A DNA stretch of 64,000 nucleotides from Clavaria fumosa (taxonomy: Eukaryota > Basidiomycota > Agaricomycetes > Agaricales > Clavariaceae). Below are positions 32,330 through 44,800 of the stretch, in pieces. The stretch is from the NCBI GenBank assembly GCA_951802425.1, contig OX637796.1, forward strand, positions 2,480,001 through 2,544,000, in the 5' to 3' direction. Numbering within the stretch: the first letter of the stretch is position 1; each line of letters opens with the position of its first letter. The notes beneath the pieces were generated by a model that saw only the letters and a list, made by a program, of their open reading frames with translations, was not told the DNA's origin and made no database searches. The position numbers and the translations under genes are program-made.

Positions 32330-35300
32330 CTAAACGTCACCCATAAACATGGGGAAATTCGCGACAAAGGACTGGTTCGCAGTCAGACGCTGAAGCACAG
32401 CGGCTGCCGAAAGGCGTGGCCCTGATTCGCGTCGGCGCGCCTTGAGATCAGCCGACAACCGACGTGCGGTAGCGAGAGTACCAGACGCCACGGGGCCGTT
32501 CGACGTCTGCAAGCGCAGGCCGTACTCCAAGTGGAGTGCAAATGTGAGAGCAGACATAATCAGCGTGGCGAGCAGCTCGAGGACGACTGTCTGGTCGGGG
32601 CCCAGCGGCTGCTCCGCGTCGAAAGTCGTGATCAGCGCCGGGACGAGTAAGTGCAGGAACACGGAGAGTAGAGGAGGGATGCGGCTTGTGCTCGGCGTTG
32701 TGAGGACAAAGGTGCCTACACGCCGGCAGGTCTCGAGCTCCCCTCGCGACGCCGCGACACAGAGTTCAGACCAAAGAGTCTGGAGGAACTTGAGAGGCGA
32801 GAGAAAGATCAAGCAGGTCGATACCGACAACGCTGGGGCTTTGCCTGAGCGAGCATCACCCAACGTGGTCCGGATCAGCTGCCGCGGATAGTCGTGTGGT
32901 TGCGACATGTTGCCTGTAAGTGGCCCTATAACAAATGTGAAACAACTAATGGATGAGCGATGGTAGGAACGGCCTACCAGAATGCCCGAGACATCGTAAT
33001 GCGAGATCCTGTAAGCGGGGAAAGTCAATCTTCCCGTCAATGTGTAGCTTCCTCCCTTTCACGTTTTGCACATGACGCAGCAATTGTAATAGGCGCAGTA
33101 AGCGCAGGATGCCAGGACTGCACAGACGGAGAACTGGAGATGGACAAGAAGGAGAGAGGATAAGGGTTTGGAGGATTTCGAGATGAACAGGAGCTGCGAG
33201 GCTGGGAGCATAGTCAGTATACATTGTATGAAAGGCATTGAAGGCCCAACCCTCGCAATTCAATTTCCTGTAACAAAGCTTTGACGACCCCAACAAGCGT
33301 CCAGTTCAGCAAAGGTCCCGTGAAATAGGATACCCCGTTGTTGAGAACCTCTGCGTCTATTTTGTGCTCAGCGCAAGCCAAAATAGCCTGCGAAAATAAA
33401 GTTGCACATATGCGTAATAGGGTCTTGGGTTTGGTGGACCTAAGTGCATGTCAGCAAGCGAGTTTCGTGTGGTAGGGAGGACCTGCCGAAGTATCGTGTC
33501 CTCGATTCCTTCACTACTGCTATCGAAAAGAGCTGTGAACCATGAGGTGAGGGCCCCGTTGTCTTCAGAAGTGAGACTCTGAGGTGAGAAAACGGTGGCA
33601 GGGGTGTCCATAAGATCCGCAACAACAGTCCTATCCGCTAAAGAGAATGAACTACCACTGAGCTGTTTGATATAAGCGCACCAGAGCCGTAATAAGAAGG
33701 GTCACCACGCACTTTGAATTTCGTCAATGCCGACTGGATAAATAAAACCACATCTCCAAGATATGTTACAGCAGCCTGTGGATCTCCTGTCAATAACATA
33801 TCGCAGTTGAGTGGAGCATGTCAAATAAATGTGACGTCGAAGACCTACCAACAGTGTTACAGTCATAATCCTCCAGAAAAGCAAGAGCATGAAACAGCAA
33901 ATCCGACATTTTGACATGAAGAGCTACGATGTCTAGCCCTTCCTCGTGATTGCACAGAATTTTGCATAGATGACTGAGTGATTCAACGTCGAAAGCACGA
34001 GTCAGACACTCAAAACGCTGTGCGGAGAGTTTGGCAGATGTCTTGTCATAAAATACATATTTATTTCCTTACCTGCATCGCGATCTCGGCAAATGAAGCG
34101 TGACTGACAGGATCACGCCATATACGATCCAGTAAAGCACAGACATCTTCCACACTGTTCTCTGGTGTTACCTTGGCATCTAGATAGGACTGTAAATCGG
34201 CGATGAGCGTTGCAGCATCGTTTCATAAGAAGCCCAAATATTTACCATGAGGTCGTGTCCATTTTCTTGAGCCTCTATCATCAATGGTGATTTGTCAACC
34301 GAAATAGATGGAATCAATGTTGCAGCGAAGGCTTGTTCAATAAGTCCGTGGGCGTATAGCTGCTGGGCAAATTCACGGTAAACAGAAAGAGGGCTAAAAT
34401 GTCGTTAGCAGATGTGCAAAGAAAAATATATTGTGATACATACACATCTGACTGTTCTTGCGTGTCTGCTGTAACGCGGTCATATGTAGCTAGGAGGTCC
34501 GTCCGTCGCGAGACGGTGGCCAAGGCCTTTTGCATGGCTGTCCGCTGGAGGTTGTCATGATCCAAGATTTACATCAAAGACAAACATAATCACCAAGTCC
34601 GCCTCCGTTGCAGTTTCTGTTCTGACGGATTTCTCGAACATCGACAAGAGTCTCGGCAACTGTGAAGAAAGCGAACTTCAAGTCACACGAGCGGATGAAT
34701 GGATGGGAACGCACTCGACTAATGAGGAATGCCCTGCAGAGATTGATATGTCTATTTGTTCCAGCGGATGGAGAACGTTGCGTGAGGGACGTGAAGGCTG
34801 AGAGCATAAGCTGCAAATAAAAGACTGTGGGAGTCCATAGAGTCCACCTCCAAGTAGCAATTAGCATGGCTACGGCGTTGACGTTATTGCCCGCTCCGAA
34901 TTCACTCGCGGGGGCAGACACCTAATAAGAGTCCAAAAGGTAATGCTGACATATAATGTAGGAGACACACCAAGTGATTTAACAGAAGAGCGCAAGTGAC
35001 GATGTCTGTGTCTGAGTTGGAATCCAGAAGATCCACCTTTCCTGTTGCTATCTGCATAGTCTGCATCATTTGGGCTTCCTTGGCAATTTTAGCGTCGTCT
35101 CCAATTAGGAGACTAAGAGATAAAATGAACGTGTCTAAAAGTTGTCGGACCTCTGCCGGGAGTTGGGGTGTCTGAAGTAAATCCGTGACGTCTGCGAAGA
35201 GTACCATCGCCTGCGCAGTTGAAATCTGTGAAAGATCCGTGACGCTCGAAAGTAAGCGTACAACCAGCTCAGAGGCCGAGGTGGTCAACGGGTTAGGAGA

Positions 35301-35838
35301 TGGCATGGAAAGCGAATGGGCTATTCGGAGCAGGAACAGGGCATCCTGCAAGACAACTGATGATTCAGATGAACGAGCGAGGGAAGCGAACGACATCTGT
35401 GATGCAGAGCGCGTATCTAAGACTATTTGGCATAGATTATGGAGAGTAGTTGCATTTTGGAGTTCTGGGGACCTCGCAGCCTGCAAAAAAGTTGCAAGGA
35501 AGACCGCGAGCGATAGAATTTCATCCTGAAGAGCAAATTTCAAGTACTCTCGTAGAGTAGGATGGCCCGGATAGGAACGGTAAAGAATAAGAATCGAATC
35601 TAAATAAGCGTAACCGTGACTAAAATTCTTTCATGTAAAGAGTGAAAACCGACTGCTCAACGTCGTCTCGATGTCTGCAAAGCCAAGAACCGCGCGATTC
35701 TTCGCAATAGCTAGCTTGCATAGGTTCGCCCACTGAGACATTCCTCAGAGTCAGGGAGACATGATCCATTCGTCGACCAACCTTGCGCGCAGACAAACCG
35801 CTTTGGAAACTATTGCGCGTGAGATCGACGAGAGACAT
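32330..35838 (-). CDS. MED5: Mediator complex subunit 5
   Basis: Tail-module subunit of Mediator, bridging activators to RNA polymerase II. Start MSLVDLTRNSFQSGLSARK, as in basidiomycete Med5. Then a VFTLYMKE segment, REYLKFALQDEILSLAVF, ATFLQAARSPELQNATTLHN, LLSSVTDLSQISTAQAMVLF, LSLLIGDDAKIAKEAQMMQT and SDTDIVTCALLLNHLV. Further exons give WTPTVFYLQLMLSAFTSL, CDHDNLQRTAMQKAL-like helices, FDVESLSHLCKILCNHEEG, TVGDPQAAVTYLGDVV and a long C-terminal exon ending FPMFMGDV with TAG at 32330-32332. The protein is almost entirely helical with no catalytic motif, as expected. No break was found. It lies back to back in the same direction as the golgin gene, about 150 bp apart. Confidence 0.88.
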
Positions 35839-35990
35839 TTGTTGCACACCGACGAATTGAGGGTGGAAAGCAGCAGAGCCACTGACATGTAGCCTCACGT
35901 GCCCAAGTAATGTAATGCTAATTTACCCCTGGCAGTACTCGCCATAATATACTCTCGCTATATGCATACATCAATGGCTCTAGATGACAC

Positions 35991-38864
35991 TCACCCCACT
36001 TTGGACAGCAGTCGCCTAGTCTCCTGCGGTGTGAAATGGAGGATAACGGATAACACGCGAACCAAATTCGGCTGGGAGATAGACATGATCAGCCAAAAAT
36101 GCTGGAGGTCAAACTACTGAGAAAAGCGAACCCTCATCTCTTTGTGCTCGAAGAACTGTAGGATGACATTCCTCAAGTATTCGAGGTTGATTTCCTCCTC
36201 GCTCACAGGCTGAGGCGAGGTCGATGCAGGGGACGCCTCCCTCGAAGGAGAGGAAAATGAAACAGAACTGCGTGGCTCGGATACATCACTTGTATCTGGA
36301 TGATGGGACCGATATACCGCGCCAGAATTTCTCTGTCTGTCTAAAAGGGTGACAGAAGACTGTACTTTGCGCAGCTCTTCTCGTAGTACCTGACGCATGG
36401 AATGAGCGTTAGATCAACAGTGACGACGATTGACCAACCTTGTTATTCGCCTTGAGCAGTGCCTCTTGAGCCTTGCATTCCTGGATCTGACTCTCGAGTA
36501 TACCGAGCCTGGTGGCGTCTTCCAGTGATTGTATTCGGTTCGCATTCTCATGAATATCGCGTACATTAACATGCAGACCAGTTAGTGGGATGGGAGCTTA
36601 CCTCGGCTTCCCGGAGTTTTTCGGTCTCAGCATAGGCCTCTAGAAATCTTGATTTATGGAGATCAACCTCGTTCTGAAGACGCGTAGTCTGATTCTTCAA
36701 TTCGTCGACGGCCTCATCCTTGTGCTTTCGGTTTTCCGCAGACGACTCGGATAACCGGCGGAGGTCGTCTAGCTCTCGGGCTTTCTCGCGAAATTTTCGA
36801 CTCCACTCAGCTTCTAATTCAGTCCGCTCCCTTTCTGCGGCTGACAACGAGTGTCTCAGCTCAGCGACCTTAGCTTCATATTTGGACTCTGCTGCAGAAA
36901 GCATACGCGCCACATCCTCCACCGACGACGCAGGACCGCGTAGGTTGGCATCTTGTTCGCGCCGAGCTTCGACTAGCTCTTCATGACTAATGGTAAGACG
37001 TTCGTTGGCTTTGCGGACTTGATATTGGAGTTCAGTGATCTGAGCCTGCAGTGACTCCGACTGATAATGTGAAGAATCCAGTTCAGCCTGTCGTGATTGA
37101 AGCTGCTCGAAAAAATTGTTCTTCTCGTGTGCTAGAGAGTTTGTAGTCTTCTCTAAAGCAGTAATGAGTGAGGTGGTTCGTGTCTGTTCTCTGTCGTGCG
37201 CGTCCTGCAAAGACCATATGCATTAGGATACCGATACTGTGGAGGGGCGACACACCTTGAGAGCAGCAACCTCAGATTCATATCGTCCTCTAGCTGTCGC
37301 CGCTTCCTTCTCCAAACGTTCCTTCAGATTGGCGATCTCCTGATTAAAGTGATGCGTCAACCCCGCTAGAGATTTATCTCTCTCAGCATGAGCAACATCA
37401 ATTTCGCTCTGCAATTGTTCTCGCAGTTCTTGCTCCTTCGCTCTTTCACTGGCATCCTTTGATTTCAATGCAATGTTCTCTTTCACAGCATCCTCCTTAT
37501 CCTTTTCAGCTTTCACTAATTTGGCCCTGACCGTTTTCAACAAGCTGATCGCCTTGACCCTCTTCTCCTCTTCTTCCTTGGCACAATTTTTGGTCCGCTC
37601 GAGTTCTGCCTCCAATCGACTGATTTGGGCCTTGCGCTGCTCCGCATTCGCCACTGCCTGGGTGGCTGAGCGCTGAGATTGCGCCAACGAAGCCTCTGCT
37701 TCCTCGACTTGTCGCTGAAGTCGATCAATTTCGTCCGACCGCGAAGCGCATTCTGAGCGGTGAGTGATCAGGAGCTCCTCCAGATGTGACTCCTTTCCTA
37801 TGATAATCGGAATCAGGTTGGCTTCGACTGCGTCATACGACTATTCATACTTGAAAGGCTATCGCTGAGTTGCCTGATTTCGTCCTCGGATATCTGTGGT
37901 CAAAGAAATCAAAAAAGAACATTGAAAAAGAAGTGTGGACAAGGGCATACCCGTGTCTTTGCCTGAATGTGCTTGAGGTAGTCTTTCAACCCATCTATAT
38001 CATCCAGGCCTTCTAAAGGAGTAGAGTCTCGTATTACTCGGTCGGCGACAAGCCTCTCAGCTTGTAATCGTTTGAAGGATGTCGAAACATCTGGAAATGC
38101 ATGCAAAACAAGCATAATGACACAAGATGGTGTATCGCACCTGTGAATCGCTGTTCAACCAATTTCAATTGCTGGTGCAATGACTCCAAGCCAATGGCCG
38201 AAGGAGCGGCTGACAGTTCCGGCTTTGGAGAGACATCAATCTCTTGAATCCCTTGCAGGGCTGATCCATTCGACAAAGGTAGCAACTTTTGATCTGCTTG
38301 GCGCGTCTCTGCGTCACCAGTGAGGACGGAGTTCGGGTCGGGAGAGGTACTTGAATGAGCAAACGGCCGAACTAGAATGCGTTCCGAAGTTTCGCTAGCG
38401 CAATCTGATGATCCTAATGGCTGAGGCTTGCCCTCTTCTTCGAAGGTATAACCAGGTTCCTCAGCTACAGGTGACACAAGTGGGGAGTCCGGCAAAGGCA
38501 GTGATGTCGGTGAAAACAGTGGGTCAGTAGGCCGTGGTGCAGGAGAGAGCAGCCTAGGTGTGGTGCTGGGTGTGGTGCCATTGGACGCCTCGCCAATGGT
38601 GAAGCTCGCGCGGAGTCGCTCCTCAAGACTCGGTCTCAATTTCTCGGGTAAGCTGACACTCCTCAGTGACGGGCTTGGAGCACGCCGCGAAGCCAGCGAT
38701 TTTCGTAAGTTGGAAAGCGCAGATTCAGCCAACTCGGTGGAAGAGAGGCCTGCTGAGGGAGAATGCGACCTTTCGCCCTGCTCTCCTGATGAATTGGCTG
38801 GTTCATCTTGCTGTAGTGGGGGATTGGAGAGTGTCTCAGCTACGTTGCGAAGTCCAGAAAACAT
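35991..38864 (-). CDS. IMH1: GRIP-domain golgin
   Basis: Golgi tethering protein recruited by the GTPase Arl1. The start MFSGLRNVAETLSNPP is typical of golgins; an in-frame upstream ATG at 38939 would add 25 residues. A Ser/Pro-rich head of about 240 residues is followed by long heptad coiled coil (ISRLEAELERTKNCAKEEEE, LKTVRAKLVKAEKDKEDAVK, SESLQAQITELQYQVRKANE, AEWSRKFREKARELDDLRRL). The C-terminal GRIP domain is split by an intron: NLEYLRNVILQFFEHKEMR joins PNLVRVLSVILHFTPQETRR and ends LLSKVG with TGA at 35991-35993. The GRIP tyrosine needed for Arl1 binding is present. The first part of what looks like a separate small frame near 36086 is in fact the end of this domain. Confidence 0.92.
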
Positions 38865-39184
38865 TGCAGAGGCGTTCGGCTGTCTCTGCTGCGAACCACG
38901 GCGAGGTGTCGAATGGTCCTTCAATCCAACCTTCGTCACGTATTTTTGTCACATGCCGCCAATTCCCGAATAATGTACATTGGCCGTAACCGTACGTCAG
39001 ACCTTCTCCGAATCCAACCCTGCTATGCTCCCGAAGATTCTGAAGAATCTCTACAACCTGACACAATCAAGTCTCGGAACAGATCTTACTCTTGCAGTTC
39101 CACTGCTCATCGACGGGAAAGATTTCCCAAATCTCAGATTTTGGACGAAGAAATTGAATGAATTTAATTAATGGATGATGAAAG
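38865..39184. other. Golgin upstream region
   Basis: Probable golgin promoter and leader. A plus-strand frame, 38980-39171 (about 63 codons, opening MAVTVRQTFSESNP), is unrecognised. It may belong to the interrupted reading frame that continues at 39185. Confidence 0.4.
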
Positions 39185-39316
39185 ATGGTTCTAGGGCAGA
39201 AGCTGGCATCCGTGGCGAATCGAGTGTATCTTGAGGATGCGAACGGGCAAATGATTTATGGCCACAAGCTATCGGCAAATATTTCAACACTAAGATTTGC
39301 ATGGAATAGCTGGACC
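39185..39316 (+). pseudogene. Left part of a reading frame interrupted by retroelement insertion
   Basis: Open from the ATG at 39185 for exactly 44 codons up to the end of the left target-site duplication (GGACC, 39312-39316). The frame resumes after the right duplication at 51554 in the same phase. It starts MVLGQKLASVANRVYLEDAN. I do not recognise the product. Confidence 0.5.
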
Positions 39317-40474
39317 TGTTACGTGCGTGCTCGGAGGGTCAGGGTGAAGTCCAGTCGGAGTTCGGAGTTCGGGTCCGGGGTGTCCGGGATGTCCGGGTGT
39401 GGACTTCGGGGTTCAGATGGGACTTTGGCGAACGTATTGAAATGACGCCCTTACTGAGTCCTGGGTGTCCCATATTTCGGAGTTGCGGGAGTTTGGGATC
39501 TCGGGTCCGGTGCTCGGGCAAGTCGTCCGGGTTGGACTTGAGATGAGGGATGGACAGGAGGGTGGAGATGGAGTTCGGATGGAGTTCGGGTTTGAACGAG
39601 TGACTAAGTAGAGGAGACGGAGGCCAGGAAGGAGGGATACGGAGTTCCGGAGTTCGGAGATGATTTCCGGAGGTCGGACGGATGGTGTGGGGTAGGAGAC
39701 AGAGGACGAGGGTCGGATTAGACATGATACAAATTACAAGGTGGCAGGCGGAAAGGACGGAGGTGCGGAGATAGACAGAGGGACAGGAGTCGGGGAGTTG
39801 GACAGGAGTACGGAGGTGCGGAGATACGGAGGGACGGAGGGACGGAGGTGCGGGGGAGTTCGGGGGTATACAGGAGGAGTGTACGTGGGTATACGAGGGT
39901 GGTATCCGGACTGCAGAATACTCTACGAAGTAGGTAGGTATATATACTACGAGTCCGGGGCGTTTCCAGCAACCTGGAGTTTTGACGGTAGTTACGGAGA
40001 ATGGCCCGGAGATACATCGTGGGACTTACTACGGAACAATGGGATAGCGACGGGGATCAGTTTCCTGATCCCGGAGTTAGATACTGCTACCGTCAGGATG
40101 GTAACTACGCAGCCTAGCAACTGCGCAGATTGTCCAGTTTCCACGCTCAGAGTTCGTTGCTGGTGGAGTAACCACAGACGTCGGTTCACGACTGTTGGGA
40201 AGTCGGATTTGGGAATCGGAGATCGGGATCGGGAATCGGGATCGGGATCAGGACAGCCTCTTGGGGAACTATCCCCGGAGGTGGGTTTGGTGCCTGCCCC
40301 ACATGTGGGGCAGGTACCCTCAGATGCTGAGGCACCAGAGCGGGAGTTCGGAGGTCCGGGTCCGGAGGTCAGATCCGGAGATCGGAGGTTGGCAGTCGGG
40401 GCGGGAGATGGAAAGTCCGGGACCGGAGATCGTGTTTCCGGTCCGGACCGGAAGGGAGCGGCACGGACGTGACA
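39317..40474 (+). repeat. Left LTR of the large non-autonomous retroelement (1,158 bp)
   Basis: Starts TGTTACGTGC, ends ACGTGACA, and matches 45603-46626 plus 51403-51548 along its length. The differences I compared by eye are almost all transitions. It contains the undisrupted gctgaggcacc site that marks where the Copia element entered the other LTR. It is rich in tccgg and tcgga words. Confidence 0.93.
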
Positions 40475-40617
40475 GTGCCTCCCCTTTAAGGTCGAACCCT
40501 TGAGACCTTTAGATCGGAACTGGGAGATTGGAGAAGATCGGGTTCTGATGGGATCACAGTATTCCACGGAGTGTTGGATCGGGAATTTCGGGCGGAGTTC
40601 AAATCCCCGAGCCTGGA

Positions 40618-40625
40618 TATATAAG
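40618..40625 (+). promoter_or_regulatory. TATA box (tatataag) upstream of the Zn2Cys6 gene
   Basis: Good TATA match in plus orientation, 60 bp before the ATG at 40685. It lies inside the element, not in the LTR, which suggests that the gene has its own promoter. Confidence 0.5.
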
Positions 40626-40684
40626 TCCGGGCTCATGCCCTAAGTCCGGTTTTTCTCCTTAGACCTGAACCACCACCATCAGGC

Positions 40685-41822
40685 ATGGCAGACAACGGAG
40701 ACAACTATGAAATAAAAATTGAGAAGTTGCGGGCGGAGATGGCGGCGTTGGAGGCGGAGCAGATGCGGAAGGTGAAAGAGGCGGAGGAGCGGAAAAGGCA
40801 GGAGGCGGAGGAAGCGGAGCGGGTTCGGAGAGAGGCGGAGGAGCGAGTGCGGAAGGAGGCGGAACGAGTGAGGCGGAAAGCGGAGGAGCGGGAGCGGAAG
40901 GAGGCGGAATTGGGGGAGCGGGCTCGGGCCCGATGGGAGGAAATTGTGGCTGCAAGGCCATCGGTCAAGAGGGTCGGAGGAACTGCTGCGGAGGCAGTGG
41001 CCTTGCAGCAGGAGGCGGAGTCGTCGCAGACGGTGACGGAGTGGGCGGAGCGGGAGGCCCAGAAACGGGCGGAAGAGGTCGAGGCAGCCCAGCGGGCCAC
41101 AGACGAGGCATGCCTGCGGTGCGCTAAAAAGGGCTTGGTGAGTCGGATTTCGGGGTTTCAGGAATTCGGAGTGCGGGATTTCGGGGACCGGGCTAACGAA
41201 TTTCCGGCAGCTGTGCCAGCGTACCGGACCCAGTCAGGTCAAGAGCTGCGACGAATGTCGCGAAAAGCACATAGTGTGCAATTGGCCAGGGGAGCTGGAA
41301 CAGGGGAAGAAAGCAGGGAAGCGGGTGGAGAAGCGAGCCGCAAGTCCGGAATCGGACGAGGCGGTGGAGGCGGAGGTGGAGGCGCCAGCACGGAAAAAAC
41401 AACGGGCGGCGGGGCCGATGCCGGCTGATATGCCTGCAGGAGCTACGGTCCTGCAGGCAGTTCAATGGCTCGTGTGGGAGTTACGGGCCATTCGATCCGC
41501 CGTCGAGGAGACGTCGGGAGACCTGAGGATGGAAATGGCGGCGGCCGGAGCTCAGGCTTTAGGCCGGGCCTTGAACCGGGAACAGATGTCGCAGCGGTGG
41601 GAGAAGATTGTCCGTCGCATCGAAGGGAATGTGGAGGACAACATCCGTGAGCGCCTTGCAAAGGCTGGGATCGAGCTCCCAGAGCTGGAGAAAGATCCGG
41701 AAATGCCGGATGCGGAGCCGGAGACAGGAGCGGAGGGGAAAGCGGGTCCGGGGGTCAGGAGGAAGACGGACGTGGGTCCAGGAAAAAAGGACGGAGGCGG
41801 ATGTGGGGAAGGGGTCGGATAA
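40685..41822 (+). CDS. Retroelement-encoded coiled-coil protein with a Zn2Cys6-type zinc cluster
   Basis: Starts MADNGDNYEIKIEKLRAEMA. About 110 residues of Glu/Arg/Ala-rich coiled coil follow (repeats of the type EERVRKEAERVRRKAEE). Splicing 41137 to 41211 joins CLRCAKKGL to LCQRTG and creates C-x2-C-x6-C-x10-C-x2-C-x6-C, which fits the Gal4-type zinc cluster spacing. Next come a basic stretch (RKKQR), a second helical region (VLQAVQWLVWELRAIRSAV, REQMSQRWEKIVRRIEGN) and an acidic/Gly tail. The first in-frame stop is at 41820-41822 (about 354 residues). A further short intron could extend the protein to about 41970. There is no nucleic-acid polymerase motif. The likely role is DNA binding or a Gag-like structural function; both are inference. 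Confidence 0.72.
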
Positions 41823-44800
41823 GGGAGCGGGTCCGGGTCCGGCTGCGGAAAAGACGGCGGGCACGGGTCCGGGACCCGCAAAGGCGGCGGATGCGGACGT
41901 GAGGGAGGGATCGGAGCCGGGGCCGGCTCCGGCGGAGAAAGCAGCTGCAGGCAACAAGTTGCCTGCATAAGTACATAGTTTCCTTGATTCTTACTTAATG
42001 TACTTTGCTTTTGCGCTCGGACTTGTGTGAATTAAGTCATGCGCGGAAATGGCGGAGATCGGAGTAAGTTCCGGGTGGTGTCGGATACGCAGAGTAAAAA
42101 ATCTGCGACCAGCTCCTATGCAGGAGTTGGACTTCAAAACCTGTGAGTTGAGAGATGTCGGGGCTCGGATTCCGGGATTCGGAGTTTGTGCCGGAAGTCG
42201 GAATACGAATGAAACTTGTTCCTTGGGATGGCACTTCGGAGGTCATAGCATTACTGCGCTAAGTTGCTCCAAGAGTCGGATGGACGGATGTCTGGGTTCA
42301 GATTTCGGGGGTCGGATATGTGTTTCAGCAGCTTGACAATGGGATGCGAAGCGGCGCCGGAAACAGGTTCAGATAGGCTCGGGTGGAATTTCTTATTCCC
42401 GAAGATCAGGGAAATTCCGGGGCTCGGAGTATTGCTGATTCGCAAATTCCGGTGGTGGGACGGATTTCAGATTTGGGGTCAGATATTACGTGTGTTGGAA
42501 TCCCGTGTCTGTAAGGACTTGAGTGACAAAGAAATTAGTCAACTCCTCAGGTGGCTGTGTCTTGCATTGGGATAATGATCCCTGGCTTGCAACCGGGTTC
42601 AGATGGTTTGGTGAAATATGTATATACGGAGACGAATTTTCGTGATTTCTCCGGAGTCGGATGTTGCGGAGGAGTCTGTAGGCCTAAACCGGAGGACTTG
42701 ATCTCCGCAGTTCACGCAGGAATTGCGGAACTTTGCAGATGGCCGGGCCACGCATAATCCCGGTGGGTCGGATTTCCGGGTAAGTCCGAGTTGACCGGCT
42801 TTCGGGCGGTCGTGTCGAGACTGTAGGACTTGGTCAGAGGGTAGGACATTTTGGAAACTAAGTCCGGGTGTCCAGTTGGAGGGGTCCGGGATAAAGTCCG
42901 GACAGTCGGATTTCGCTTGCGTGGGGCCTGCGAGTGATTCGCGGGTTCGCGTCTAGCAGTCAGGTTTTGCTCATGCGAGCATTCAGGTTTTGGGTCGGGT
43001 TTCAGAGTTTACGAGGTACGATGCCCGGAGGAGGATTTCGAGTGTTTTTGCCAAAGGTGTGGGTTGGAAATTGCTTCAAAGCCTAGAATGGCGTAGCCAC
43101 TCTCCCCCTCTTAGGGCAGAGGTCCCATCGAGACGGAGTTTTGGATTTTGGTTTTGGATTCCGGAGCGGGATCGGATTACCAGGGCGGGTGGAATAAGGT
43201 CGGAAAGGGACTCCGGTCGCCGGACTCGACGCAGTCAAAGTCCGAGTAGTTCCTGCCTGTTCGGGTTTCTCGTAGTCAGTGAATGCCTAAGCTGGAATAA
43301 CAAATCCTTCGAGGCGCAAAGACTGAGGATTTTGAACAACTGTCAGGAGTTCCTCGTGAGTAGTTCGACTATGCCAGAATAGAAAGTCCAGGAGTGGAGT
43401 ACAACCGGAAATGATCTTCCAGATGTGGAGATTGCGGAAAATCGTGGCGACCATCGGAAATGACAGTTGCCAGGGTGGAAAGTGTAGTAAGCATTGAACC
43501 TTCAACGTCTCGAATGCTCGAGACATTTTGCGGAGAGTTTCCGGGTGAGGGATATCGCCTAGTTCATATTAGCTGTACCACGGAGTCGGGGAATCGGAAT
43601 CGTGGAGAATAATTCTCCGGACGGGGTTTGCGCAGCTTCGGAGTAAGTACTTTCCTTAGCCTTGCAGGGCTTCAGGCCGGTCATGGGTGACAAAACTATT
43701 TCCTAGGACCATGGCGGCCTTCCGGGTGGGGTCCGGGGTCCGGGGTAATCGACTTCCTTGGTTTTGGAAGGAGTTTCCCCAGGGTAGTGTGTAAGTGCGT
43801 GGGATCGGAGGTGTCGGACAATATTCGGAGGTGTCGGAGATCAGTCAGAGGAAGTTCGGATTTGGCGGGGTGACGGAGTGTTGAAATGCCGAAATGGCAC
43901 TAGTCAGGTGGAAAGGTATGAGCCAATCGAGGGACCGTGAGCGGGTCCGAGGTGCGGAGTTTCCATAAGTTGCTTCTATGATGCGGACGAATGGAAGGCG
44001 AGCCGGAGATCGATTTCCATAAAACATCTTCATGCTTCCGGGGACGCCTTAAGGAATTCCAGGTGTTGCGGAATTGGTTTGCGGTTTCCGGGTGGTTCGG
44101 ATTAACGACCCAGGAGTTCTTCACCGAAGCGGAGACAACCATCTAGGGGGGACAGATACTCCATATTATCAGACTGGGTCTCACACAACTTAAGCGTAAG
44201 GTCATGACGACAATACTAAGATAAGGGGAAAAGAGTACAAAAAAGGAAAAGTGAAAGTACTTATAGAGCGAACGCTTCGGCACTTGCCGACTTTCCCACG
44301 CTCGGACCCTCGGATCACGTGATGCGCCCAGGCCCCAGGTCATGTGATCTTACATGATTACATAATCTGACCCAGCCACAGGTCATGTGACCTTCCAACA
44401 ACCCTCCCCAGTTTCTCCACAACTGCACTTTGGGATGGCTTACATAAGCGATCCTAACACATATGCGGAGTTAAGCGGACAGGTGGTGGATAAACCAGAT
44501 TCAGAGGTAATGGGATCTCGGAAAGACTCGGAGTTCTGGGCAGGAGCAGGAATTGATTGTGCCATATTGCAGTCTCTTTTCCTGCTTCCAGTATTGACCT
44601 TGCGGTCGAACGGAGCCGATGTGTCAGTCAACACTTGACTTGGTGGGCACGTCGGTGGGGTTGCGGACTTCCGGAATTATGTCGGAGAGGTCCGCAGGTT
44701 CCGGGGGATGGAACCGGACGGAGGTTTCGTCCCGGGACTAGGTCCGGAACAAAAGGATTTTGATCTCCAAAGTTCGGTGATCATGGAGTGGGTTACTGCA

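Noticed and set aside
36060..36090. Possible start of MED5 at an ATG near 36086
   Set aside because: The following residues are the second half of the golgin GRIP domain; MED5 starts at 35838 with its own conserved N-terminus.
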